DNA of 64,000 bases from Methanococcus voltae PS (lineage in GTDB: Archaea; AGJL01; Methanococci; Methanococcales; Methanococcaceae): the NCBI RefSeq assembly GCF_024807035.1, contig NZ_JANUCQ010000004.1, forward strand, positions 82,366 to 146,365. The letters run 5' to 3'. The stretch's first letter is position 1. Each line of letters opens with the position of its first letter. Below the pieces are notes generated by a model. That model ran no database searches. It was not told where the DNA came from and was given only the letters and a program-made list of their open reading frames with translations. Shown here one piece after another: positions 50,294 through 59,043 of this stretch. The translations under genes and the position numbers were made by a program.

Positions 50294-50445
50294 TCATATT
50301 GATATATCTTAAATAATTTAAATAATTTAAATAATTTAAATAATTTAAGTAACTTAGAATAACTTAGAATAAAATACATGTCACAAAATTTCTTCTTTTT
50401 TTTAAAATAAGTATAAAAATAATATCTAAAAAATAAAAAAGGATT

Positions 50446-51201
50446 TTAATTTTTCTTTAGCCAATTTATTCTATTACTAATAGTTTCTTCAAATTTTGAA
50501 GTTTTTGATTTTTTAGATTTTGATTTCCCATCTTTATCTTTTCTTTTTTCAAAATTTTTGCCAGATTTATCCTTTAAATCTTCAGAGTCTCCGTTCTTAG
50601 GTTTATCGGATACATTTATAGATAATTCGCCAGTCGGTTCTTCTTCAAAATTTGATTCGTGAAGTTCAGCCATTGCAGGATTTCTTTCTCGTTTTTTTTG
50701 CTCCAATTGCTGTTTATTTAGTTCAAAATCTTCTTCTACTTTAATCACGTGGTCTGCAATATTTTGAATTGCCATACTAAAACCAGGTTCTGCGCCGACT
50801 ACGATAATACCGACGCCATTTTCCTTAGCTTTACGCATTGCAGGTAAGAAATCGGCATCTCTGGTCATATAAACAATAGTGTCTATGTTTTCATTATGCA
50901 CTAAATCGGTTCCATCAACTGCCATTTCTACGTCAACGTCACCCGCAGATATTCTGGGTTCAAAACCTTGATTTGCAATTGCTTCAATCAATTTATCAGA
51001 AGCATACTGGTTTAGGTAAACTCTACCCACTACAATAGTACCAAATTGTTCTACGGCATCTCTTATTTTATCCAAATCCACGTTAAACTCTTTTCTAAGC
51101 ATATTTGGACCATCGATTAACAATGCCATCTTGTTAGCTCCTTTTTTAGGATTTGGAGTTTTTACATAAAATTTTGTTAAAGTTCCTAATCTTTTCCACA
51201 T
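50446..51201 (-). CDS. NYN-domain (LabA-like, PIN-type) protein
   Basis: Predicted RNase-like protein of the LabA/NYN group, 251 residues, matching a conserved archaeal family. The NYN domain spans about residues 20-150, with acidic active-site positions in [28 protein letters not shown] and [15 protein letters not shown]. The last 100 residues are low-complexity Lys/Glu/Asp/Ser-rich and may bind RNA or be disordered. GGTGAATTT precedes the ATG. Substrate unknown; RNA processing or decay is the usual guess for the family. Confidence 0.82.
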   Translation of the reverse strand: MWKRLGTLTKFYVKTPNPKKGANKMALLIDGPNMLRKEFNVDLDKIRDAVEQFGTIVVGRVYLNQYASDKLIEAIANQGFEPRISAGDVDVEMAVDGTDLVHNENIDTIVYMTRDADFLPAMRKAKENGVGIIVVGAEPGFSMAIQNIADHVIKVEEDFELNKQQLEQKKRERNPAMAELHESNFEEEPTGELSINVSDKPKNGDSEDLKDKSGKNFEKRKDKDGKSKSKKSKTSKFEETISNRINWLKKN

Positions 51202-51512
51202 AAATTCACCAATTTATAAATTTGATTTTTTAAAATTATTTTAAATTATTTTAAATTATTTTCACTTGAACGATTATATTTAAATATCGCTAATCTATCA
51301 AAATATGCCACATAAATATAATATTAATTCGTATTTTGTAGATATACGTGTATTTATACACTTAATATGTATTATTAAGTATTTATAACTAATTAAGTCA
51401 AATTTACAATGTTTTTAATATTTGAACAATCTGTACGTAAAAAATATTATAAAATATTATAAAATATTATAAAATGCTAAATTATTTTTAATCTATTTTA
51501 CTCTATTTTAAA
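51202..51512. other. 311-bp intergenic region with a short tandem repeat
   Basis: Three and a half copies of AAAATATTAT (51441-51475) lie just past the stop of the secreted-protein gene. No ORF or strong inverted repeat was seen in the remaining AT-rich sequence. Confidence 0.5.
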
Positions 51513-52661
51513 TTATTCGTCTTTTCCTTCCTTTTTAGATTTCAATAAATTTACAATGACCACAGTTACTAAAACTCCTGCAAATAATATTAATAATGCA
51601 ATTAGTAAGTAATATCTCTCTGGAGTCATATATACGGTAACTTCTTTATCTGCCACAGTACCTATTAAAACATTTTCTGCATCTAAAACGGTATTTGACG
51701 TAATATCAGCATTTGTTTTATTTGTATTTGTTCCCGATGTAGTTTTAATATCTACTTCATTTGAAATATGTCCTGAGTCACAGTCATGTCCAATGACTAA
51801 ATTGTGGTCGCTAGCGTATTTTTCAAAGTGGTCTTCAAAAAACTTTGATAAATAAATTTGTTCAGTTTTTCCTGCTAAAACCCTTATTGTACGCTTATTT
51901 GAATGATTGGTACCTAATCCATCAATCCCTATGAAATGAATACCTTCGTTTAAAGTTTTATTAAATGAAGTATTACTTATTTTTTTTCCATCTACATATA
52001 TAGCTATATTCGGGTTTATTTGTGAATATATGTTTGATTTTGTATCATTTAAATTTAAATTTAAATTTGAAGTTAAGGTTGAATTCGTAATATTCAGACT
52101 ACGGATTATTGAAGGAGTTATATCATTTATAACCTCGATATTACCCTTTCCTTCGATAACTGTTAAATAAAACTTATTTGTCTGTTTACTATATATAAAT
52201 TCGTCATCAGTACCTTTAACGTCATTATCTTTGTTAACCATCTTATAATTTAGAGTAATACCTATTTTGTAAGTTCTCTTAGGGGTATTTCCATCCACAT
52301 CGATTTTAAAATATGCAAATCTTGAAGAGCCTGGCATTATTTGATATATGTTCCTAACATCCGGGGATATGGTAATATATTTATCGTAATTAATAGTATC
52401 ATCGGCACCTATTGCAGATGTGACGGTAGAATATAGGGTTTCCGAGCAATTTACCACTTTGAGAGAAACGTTTATATCATTAGCTACAGGAAATGAATTT
52501 GGTAAGTATACTTTAATAGATATTTCTTCAGAACTTCCTCTTTCGATTTGTAAGTCATCCGGTGCAGTAACATCCATACTATAAGCAGGTACTGCATTTA
52601 TTGTAAATGCAAATAACAGAAATAACAGAAATAATGCCTTACATTTATCTTTTTTTACCAT
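51513..52661 (-). CDS. Secreted protein with C-terminal membrane anchor
   Basis: Surface-exposed protein of 382 residues of unknown function. It has an N-terminal signal peptide (about 1-28, ending NAVPAYS), a beta-rich ectodomain with many N-x-S/T sequons (NVSLK, NCSETL, NITNST, NKTNAD), and a single C-terminal transmembrane helix (about 350-372) followed by a short Lys-rich tail. The first 150 residues look like an Ig-type or NEW3-type beta-sandwich (ITISPDVRN, IDVDGNTPKRTYKIGITLNY). TGTGATATT precedes the ATG. Confidence 0.65.
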   Translation of the reverse strand: MVKKDKCKALFLLFLLFAFTINAVPAYSMDVTAPDDLQIERGSSEEISIKVYLPNSFPVANDINVSLKVVNCSETLYSTVTSAIGADDTINYDKYITISPDVRNIYQIMPGSSRFAYFKIDVDGNTPKRTYKIGITLNYKMVNKDNDVKGTDDEFIYSKQTNKFYLTVIEGKGNIEVINDITPSIIRSLNITNSTLTSNLNLNLNDTKSNIYSQINPNIAIYVDGKKISNTSFNKTLNEGIHFIGIDGLGTNHSNKRTIRVLAGKTEQIYLSKFFEDHFEKYASDHNLVIGHDCDSGHISNEVDIKTTSGTNTNKTNADITSNTVLDAENVLIGTVADKEVTVYMTPERYYLLIALLILFAGVLVTVVIVNLLKSKKEGKDE

Positions 52662-53560
52662 AATATCACAATAGCAAATTTTTAAGATTTTTTTAAGATT
52701 TTAAGAATATAAATGATGTAAATATATAATAACCATCAGATAGCTAACATATAATTACCTATTGTATATTATGTAATTTTTAATTTTTATACTATACCTT
52801 TTTTAGTAAAATACGTTTTATACGTCTTAATTGTAAATTCATAAGAATAATTAAATTGTAATTAATAATATTGGTTTAAAAATACAAAAATAATACAAAA
52901 AATTAATGTAAAAATTAATGTAAAAGTTAATGTTATATTAAAATAAATTTGAGGCATTAGATAATTTAGTATTTTAAATCATATGTAAATATAAATATGT
53001 CATTAATAAATACATATTAATAAATACATTATTATTTTGTAAGATTATTTCTTTTTATTTGTTATTTTCCCATTTAGCATATATACTCACGTAATTCCCC
53101 AATTACAAGACCATCAATACTACAATAGTACTACCCTTATTTTATAAATCTTAATCTATATCCACGACCGAATATTCTCATATAAATCCCCATTTTTTAA
53201 GATAATTATATTTCAATAATATTTTTTGTGACTTTTTTATTACTAGATTGTCGAGGTTTAATAATATTTTGATATTATTAAAGTTAAGTTAAATAAAAGT
53301 TCACGTTGTTATATTTAACTTTATTATATATAAATATTTTGAATTCTTAACGATAATAACAACTGATTAGAATATTAACTATATGACCATTGCGATAAGA
53401 TAAATATATATAGTTTTTAAGGTATTATAGTAGTGTGGATTACATTCCCCTTGTAGTCCACATTATAAATTATATACGACACCCCTTAAAATATAATTAA
53501 AATTAAAAATTGAACTGTAAAATACCTTTTTTATTATATTTTGGACATTTTGGTGAAATT
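52662..53560. other. Roughly 0.9-kb non-coding region before the exported transglutaminase-like gene
   Basis: Contains the hairpin at 53430-53466 (listed separately). On the minus strand a 14-codon ORF (53137-53181) starts after GGGGATTTAT; I treat it as a finding, not a gene. Otherwise it is AT-rich with no other ORF having a ribosome binding site. Confidence 0.5.
53430..53466 (+). promoter_or_regulatory. Hairpin in the leader of the exported transglutaminase-like gene
   Basis: Core stem TGTGGATTAC (53434-53443) pairs with GTAGTCCACA (53453-53462) around a 9-nt loop. One pair is G-U only in RNA, and four further pairs or wobbles extend it to 53430/53466. A TATA-like AAATATATATA (about 53402-53412) puts transcription start near 53430-53440. 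The hairpin would thus form the very 5' end of the message, about 95 nt before the presumed start codon. Confidence 0.5.
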
Positions 53561-54592
53561 ATCAAACGCATTAGGTTAGATTCCCCCAAACTAATAAAAA
53601 ACGTAATGATTACGACATTATGTCTAGTTATAGGTTTTATACTTATAACATCCACAAATACAGTAAGCGCTCAGAGTGCATATACTAATCCCGTCGATTA
53701 TTATAACGAAAACTCACTGAATAGTGACGAATTATATACAATTAATAACTATTATAGTAATAAATTATCGCTACAATCGTACAATTATTATATAGCCCCC
53801 TATTATAATAAATACAGATTGAACAATACACCAAATATTATTTCAGCAGACGATAAATATCGCTATCTATATTTACTTTCAAAATGGCAAAATCAAAATT
53901 TTGATTACACTTATAATCGTAATACTTTGAAATATAATGGTCAATATGTGGACATACTTTCCCCCAATCAGCTTTTGGACTTAAAAGAAGGTGTTTGCAG
54001 AGATTTTGCAACATTTACTGCATCGCAATTGCTGAAAAATGGATATCCTGTTTATTTTATATACATGATATATGATGATAAAAATAGTCATCTATTCGTG
54101 GCTACGGAAATAAATGAGGGTGGAAATAGTCAGTTATTGGCAGTTGACAAAGGTTCTGATGTAGATTATCTAGCTTCGTACTTACAGAAAATAAGTAAAC
54201 CTGGTGTAGATAACGTAGTCAAAGTAATGAGATTAACCGAAAATGAAGAGTTTGGAACATATGAATTTAATTACGAATACAATATTTCAAAATTAAACGT
54301 TCAAAAACCTTCAAAAAGTGACTTAATAGAATTGAATAACAGCTTGGCAAAAAAATTGGCAAATAATGGATATAATATTATAAATTTATCAAATATGGCT
54401 GATATGGGTAATACAACTAAATTACAATATTCATATGGGGATATCCTCCACAAATTCCCAGATTACTATATTGACGATATAACCATGTCCCATGTTGTAT
54501 TAGCGAATAAAAACAAGGGCAATTATTCACTAAACACTTACTGGGATATTAAAACTAACAAAACAAGCATAGATTTGTATATTACGGCATAA
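53561..54592 (+). CDS. Exported transglutaminase-like protein, probable ATC start
   Basis: Secreted or membrane-anchored protein of about 343 residues. A basic N-terminus and hydrophobic signal (LCLVIGFILITSTNTVSA) precede a transglutaminase/papain-like core with Cys146 in EGVCRDFATF, His177 in NSHLFVATEI and Asp196 in LLAVDKG. Substrate unknown; cross-linking or proteolysis of surface proteins is possible. The start is odd: GGTGAAATT is followed by ATC where pyrF and serS, with the identical site, have ATG. In-frame alternatives are TTG 53510 (no site) and ATG 53606 (no site, signal shortened). A membrane protein with the same triad is encoded at 1147. Confidence 0.68.
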   Translation: MKRIRLDSPKLIKNVMITTLCLVIGFILITSTNTVSAQSAYTNPVDYYNENSLNSDELYTINNYYSNKLSLQSYNYYIAPYYNKYRLNNTPNIISADDKYRYLYLLSKWQNQNFDYTYNRNTLKYNGQYVDILSPNQLLDLKEGVCRDFATFTASQLLKNGYPVYFIYMIYDDKNSHLFVATEINEGGNSQLLAVDKGSDVDYLASYLQKISKPGVDNVVKVMRLTENEEFGTYEFNYEYNISKLNVQKPSKSDLIELNNSLAKKLANNGYNIINLSNMADMGNTTKLQYSYGDILHKFPDYYIDDITMSHVVLANKNKGNYSLNTYWDIKTNKTSIDLYITA

Positions 54593-54752
54593 ACAATTAA
54601 TATACTAATAAAAATAATTATTTAATTAAATTATTAATTAAATAATTATTTTTTTACTTTTATTTTTATTTTTTATTCATTTTTAGGTTTTACTTATTCT
54701 ATTTTTATTTTTTTATTTTTTTATTTGTTATTCTTTTTAATAGTTATTTCAT

Positions 54753-55325
54753 TTAAATAGTACCTTTTGTACTAATTAAGCCCTTTCTATTATCATTTTG
54801 TGTAGCCATATCCATTGATATCCCAAAAGCTTTAAATAAGGCTTCTACTTTGTGATGTTCATTTTTACCAGTTACTTCAAAGTGAATATTGACCTTTGCG
54901 TGATTTGCAAACGATTCAAAGAAGTGAACAACGTTTTCGGTAGAGAAATTACCTATTTTTTCAGTATTAGGCACGTAATCGCCTACGACATAAGGTCTAC
55001 CGCCTATGTCAATACAAAATGTTGCTTTTGCTTCGTCCATTGGTATCATTGCCCAACCAAACCGCTTTATGTTGGCCTTTTCGATGTTATTGAACGCTTG
55101 ACCTAAAACTATGCCTACATCTTCCACGGTGTGATGGTCATCGACTTCCAAATCCCCATTTGCTCTTAAGTTTAAATCGAATGAACCATGTTTTGAAAAA
55201 GAATTTAAAACATGGTCAAAAAATGGTATGCCCGTTACAATACTATATACTCCTGTTCCATCTATATTTAACTCTAATCCTATCTTAGTTTCTTTAGTTT
55301 CCCTATTTATTTGGAATTTTCTCAT
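54753..55325 (-). CDS. hisB: Imidazoleglycerol-phosphate dehydratase
   Basis: Sixth step of histidine synthesis. It is 190 residues. Metal-binding His-rich motifs are [13 protein letters not shown] near 34, [17 protein letters not shown] near 60, [16 protein letters not shown] near 135 and [16 protein letters not shown] near 157. I start at ATG 55325, preceded by GTGA; a GTG 12 nt upstream is an alternative. It is a single gene, the only his gene in the window. A perfect 2 x 31-bp tandem repeat lies upstream. Confidence 0.93.
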   Translation of the reverse strand: MRKFQINRETKETKIGLELNIDGTGVYSIVTGIPFFDHVLNSFSKHGSFDLNLRANGDLEVDDHHTVEDVGIVLGQAFNNIEKANIKRFGWAMIPMDEAKATFCIDIGGRPYVVGDYVPNTEKIGNFSTENVVHFFESFANHAKVNIHFEVTGKNEHHKVEALFKAFGISMDMATQNDNRKGLISTKGTI

Positions 55326-55363
55326 TTTTTCACGCACACTTAATTTTACGGAGTTAGAACTTT

Positions 55364-55425
55364 ATTTAATCTTATTTTAATCTTATTCTAATTTATTTAA
55401 TCTTATTTTAATCTTATTCTAATTT
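55364..55425. repeat. Two perfect tandem copies of a 31-bp unit
   Basis: The 31-bp unit at 55364-55394 is repeated exactly at 55395-55425. The unit is itself built of degenerate ATTTAATCTTATT-type subrepeats. It lies 39-100 bp upstream of hisB, in its promoter region. Confidence 0.75.
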
Positions 55426-55573
55426 ATTCCAATTTTATTTTAAATTTAATTTAATTCAAATATCAATTTTCTATGGTTTAATTAACTTTAATCATATCAA
55501 AGTTACATATATTTTTATATAGAATCTATATTAAATAATAACAATTTAATAAAAATTTATTAGTATATGCTAC

Positions 55574-55613
55574 TTTATCATATTCTATTTTATCATAAAT
55601 ATTATATGATAAA
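55574..55613. promoter_or_regulatory. TTTATCAT half-sites upstream of the aminotransferase gene
   Basis: TTTATCAT occurs at 55574-55581 and 55589-55596 and in reverse (ATGATAAA) at 55606-55613. The last two form an inverted repeat with a 9-bp spacer. The same half-site pair with an 8-bp spacer forms the core of the palindrome before the acetate permease (29731-29760). A shared regulator of carbon/amino acid metabolism is possible. Confidence 0.35.
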
Positions 55614-55680
55614 TTATGTTAATATAGTTATTTAATCATAAGGTAAACGAATTATGCGTAAATGACGTAATGGTGTAAAA

Positions 55681-56814
55681 ATGATAACCAAAAAATTATT
55701 AAATACAGAACAATCAGAAATTAGAAAAATATTTAATATGGCGTCAAAAGACTCCATAAACTTAGGTATCGGCGAACCAGATTTTAATACGCCACAAAAC
55801 ATTATTGATGCCTGTAAAACTGCACTAGATAAAGGAATTACTAGTTATGTGCCAAATATGGGAATTCCTGAATTAACAGAAGCGATATCTGAAAAATTAA
55901 AAAAGGATAATAATTTAGATATTCCTCAAAATAAAGTAATGGTAACTTGCGGAGCTTCTGAAGCCATTATGCTTTCAATTATGGCTTTCACTGAAAAAGG
56001 GGACGAAGTAATTATACCAAACCCGGGATTCGTAACATACAAAAATATGGTTCAATTATCCGAAGGTAAACCTATTAGTATGGATTTAAAACATGAAAAT
56101 GACTTTAAAATAGACCTTGATGATTTAAATGAGAAAGTAAATAAAAATACAAAATGTATTGTGCATAATAGCCCTTCAAATCCATTAGGAACAGTTGCTT
56201 CAAAAGAAGAAGTTAAGGGACTTGCCCAAATTGCAGAAGATAACGAAATTATTATTATTTCCGATGAAATTTACGAAAAAATTATCTACGGTAAAAAACA
56301 CCACTCTCCTGCAAGTTATACCGACAACTGTATCGTTATAAATGGATTTTCAAAAGCATACGCTATGACAGGTTGGAGACTTGGATATATGGCAGTAAAT
56401 GAAAACCTAGACTCGAAATACAATATTATAGACAATGTTTTGAAAATTCACCAGTTTGGGTTTGCTTGTGCGACCTCATTTGCACAATATGGTGCTTTAG
56501 AGGCTTTAAACGGTAGTCAACAGTGCGTTAAGGATATGGTAAAAGAGTTTGAAAGAAGAAGAAATTTAATATATGATGGATTAAAAGATAAATTTAAAGT
56601 TATTAAACCTGAAGGGGCTTTCTATATTTTCCCAGACGTTAGCGAATACGGTACTGGAATGGACGTTGCTCAAAAATTAATTGAAAACGGTGTTTTATGT
56701 GTTCCAGGTCGTGCTTTTGGTTCCAATGGTGAAAATAACGTTAGATTTTCATATGCTACGAGTTATGAGGATATTGAAAAAGCTCTCGAGATAATCGATA
56801 AAACAATTAATTAA
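55681..56814 (+). CDS. Class I/II PLP-dependent aminotransferase
   Basis: Cytoplasmic aminotransferase of 377 residues, close in pattern to archaeal aspartate aminotransferase-like enzymes. The segment INLGIGEPDFNTPQNI is near residue 26, HNSPSNPLGTV near 161, and the PLP Lys lies in NGFSKAYAMTGWRLGYMAV near 222. The substrate-carboxylate Arg is in NVRFSYATSYEDIEKAL near the C-terminus. The amino donor cannot be fixed from sequence. GGTGTAAAA precedes the ATG. pyrF follows after 126 nt on the same strand. Confidence 0.88.
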   Translation: MITKKLLNTEQSEIRKIFNMASKDSINLGIGEPDFNTPQNIIDACKTALDKGITSYVPNMGIPELTEAISEKLKKDNNLDIPQNKVMVTCGASEAIMLSIMAFTEKGDEVIIPNPGFVTYKNMVQLSEGKPISMDLKHENDFKIDLDDLNEKVNKNTKCIVHNSPSNPLGTVASKEEVKGLAQIAEDNEIIIISDEIYEKIIYGKKHHSPASYTDNCIVINGFSKAYAMTGWRLGYMAVNENLDSKYNIIDNVLKIHQFGFACATSFAQYGALEALNGSQQCVKDMVKEFERRRNLIYDGLKDKFKVIKPEGAFYIFPDVSEYGTGMDVAQKLIENGVLCVPGRAFGSNGENNVRFSYATSYEDIEKALEIIDKTIN

Positions 56815-56940
56815 AATTAATATTAAAATAAATTAATAAATAGTGTATTATATTTTAAATTAAATTAAACTAAATTAAATTAAATTAAACTAACTTAAAT
56901 TTTATAATTATATTTTAGATTTATGGATAAAGGTGAAATT

Positions 56941-57600
56941 ATGCCTAAATTAATGCTTGCATTAGATGTATTAGACGAGTTCGAAGCTATAAAAATATCT
57001 GAAGAGACTTCAGAATACGTAGATTGTATTAAAATAGGATATCCCTTAGTACTTGCCACAGATTTGGGCATAGTAAAAAGAATTAAAGATAAAACCGGCA
57101 AAGAAGTTATTTGCGATTTTAAAGTAGCCGACATACCCTCAACTAATGAAAAAATAGCAAAATTAACTTTGAATTATGCAGACGGGATTATTTGCCAAGG
57201 TTTTGTTGGTCCAGACAGTGTTAAAGCTATCATGGATGTAGCCAAGGAATACAACAAAAAAGACCCTAAAAATCCTAAAAAAGTTATTATGGTCACTGAA
57301 ATGTCCCACGGTGGCGCTACATCATTTATGCAACCTATTGCAAATGAAATTGCAAAAATGGCAGGCGATTTAAAAGTAAATGGTATTGTTGCACCATCAA
57401 CAAGACCTGCGAGGCTTAAAGAATTAAAAGAGATTGCAAATAATGCTTTTGTAATTTCGCCTGGTGTTGGTGCACAAGGTGGAGATTTGAAAGAAGTTTT
57501 AAAAGTTTTAGATGAAAATGATTACGTAATCGTGGGTAGAGCAATTTACTTAAATGAAAATCCAAAAGAAAGTGCAAAAAAATATAAGGAATTACTTTAA
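56941..57600 (+). CDS. pyrF: Orotidine-5'-phosphate decarboxylase
   Basis: Last step of UMP synthesis. It is 219 residues from ATG 56941, which follows GGTGAAATT; an ATG 18 nt upstream overlaps the site and is unlikely. The catalytic Lys-Asp network is in CDFKVADIPSTNEKI near 59-73, with LALDVLDEFEA at the N-terminus. VTEMSHGGATSFMQPI and ISPGVGAQGGDL (phosphate loop) follow, and IVGRAIYLNENP ends the barrel. Confidence 0.94.
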   Translation: MPKLMLALDVLDEFEAIKISEETSEYVDCIKIGYPLVLATDLGIVKRIKDKTGKEVICDFKVADIPSTNEKIAKLTLNYADGIICQGFVGPDSVKAIMDVAKEYNKKDPKNPKKVIMVTEMSHGGATSFMQPIANEIAKMAGDLKVNGIVAPSTRPARLKELKEIANNAFVISPGVGAQGGDLKEVLKVLDENDYVIVGRAIYLNENPKESAKKYKELL

Positions 57601-57695
57601 TTTTTACTTTTTTATTTTATTAGTTATTTTTTATTATTTTATAATTATTATTTTGTAATTATTAATTTATTTTATTATATTTTCTATGTTTTAAA

Positions 57696-58877
57696 TTATT
57701 CCAATTCCTCAAATTTAAATCCTCTGCCGTCCCTGTAGAATTTTAAACCCTTATTGATTTTATAATTTAGTTTATCATTTGACATTTTATTGTTATTTGA
57801 TACATTCTCAATTAAAAGGTCACACAATGGGGGTTCGGTATTTATACCATGTATTGACGTTGTTATACGAGGGTTTACTTCAATTATAGTTATTTCTTCA
57901 GTTTCTTCGTTAATCATAAAATCTACTCCGATGTATCCATTTAATCCGTTGATACATTGTAGAGTTTCGGCACATAGCTCTTTTGCCTTTTCCTTTAGTT
58001 TGTGATTAATATTTATTTCTCCGCCACAGTAACAGTCTGTTATATACTGTTTATTCATACAAATAGGGTATAATTCGTATTTATCACTTGAATTGTTTAA
58101 ATTTTTTGAATTACTTGACACTATGAAAACGTACGAGTAAGGAACACCTTCAAAATATTCTTGAACGATTAAATTATCGCCTATAACTTCATGTATTCCA
58201 TCACAGCCTAAATTTTCTTTAATAATATATTTTTTAATCGGTAATGTATTAGGCGTGGGTACCTTATCTTTTATTGCTAAATAGGTAAGGTATTTATCAC
58301 CTGCAATCATTACACCTTCGCTACTGCACCCTATATTTAATATAGCTTCATTATCTTCTATTATTTTTGTAAGTTGCGCCAATTTGCCATCATTTTCAGG
58401 GCCAATCACAAAACCTGCTGTTTCAATTTTACGATTTTTATAATTTCCATAATTTCTAATGTTTTTTTCATTATGTTTTCTTAAAATTTCAGCTAACTTC
58501 TCTTTGTAATCCGAAATTAAAGATTCTTTTTCATCTTTTTCATCTTTTTCAGATTTTAACCAGGTGTTATGAGTTATAACAATATTTAACCTATTCTGAG
58601 ACGATTTGTTAATCATATTGTAGTCTTTAGCATACTTTTTATAGATGTTTTCATCTAAAAAGCAAGTGACATTATATTTTGAGTCCGAATTTAAAAATTG
58701 GTTTAAAAGTGTATCAAACATCAATTTGCCTTCGTTTAAAAGATTTTCGTCAGGTACACCCGTAGCTACAGTATATTCTAAAAATACAACGTTTTTTATT
58801 TGATTATTATCGTTATTGCTAATATAATTATCATTATCCTTAGTATTAGTAGTATTATTTTCCAAAATTTCCCTCAT
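57696..58877 (-). CDS. mfnD: ATP-grasp ligase, probably tyramine-glutamate ligase of methanofuran synthesis
   Basis: ATP-grasp enzyme of 393 residues. The match is to the archaeal MfnD family, which joins tyramine to glutamate in methanofuran synthesis; this assignment rests on my memory of the family pattern. Visible blocks are VVFLEYTVATGVPDENLLNE near residue 30, GPENDGKLAQLTKIIEDNE, GCSSEGVMIAGDKYLTYLAI, and the metal-binding YIGVDFMINEETEEITIIE with EVNPRITTS. A 28-residue Asn/Asp-rich N-terminus and a Lys/Asp-rich insert (KSEKDEKDEKES) are extra. The site before the ATG is weak. Downstream in the methanofuran theme lies only the fmd operon. Confidence 0.75.
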   Translation of the reverse strand: MREILENNTTNTKDNDNYISNNDNNQIKNVVFLEYTVATGVPDENLLNEGKLMFDTLLNQFLNSDSKYNVTCFLDENIYKKYAKDYNMINKSSQNRLNIVITHNTWLKSEKDEKDEKESLISDYKEKLAEILRKHNEKNIRNYGNYKNRKIETAGFVIGPENDGKLAQLTKIIEDNEAILNIGCSSEGVMIAGDKYLTYLAIKDKVPTPNTLPIKKYIIKENLGCDGIHEVIGDNLIVQEYFEGVPYSYVFIVSSNSKNLNNSSDKYELYPICMNKQYITDCYCGGEININHKLKEKAKELCAETLQCINGLNGYIGVDFMINEETEEITIIEVNPRITTSIHGINTEPPLCDLLIENVSNNNKMSNDKLNYKINKGLKFYRDGRGFKFEELE

Positions 58878-59043
58878 ATACTTGCTAAATGTCTAATTTG
58901 TAAAATTTAAAGTAGTATAAAAAGAATTTACTATAAAAAGATTTGTAAAGAATAAAAATAAAAAAGATAAAAGAAATAAAAATTAAATATGAAAAGTAAA
59001 AATAAAAAGTAAAAATAAAAAAGTAATATTACTAATATTCTAA

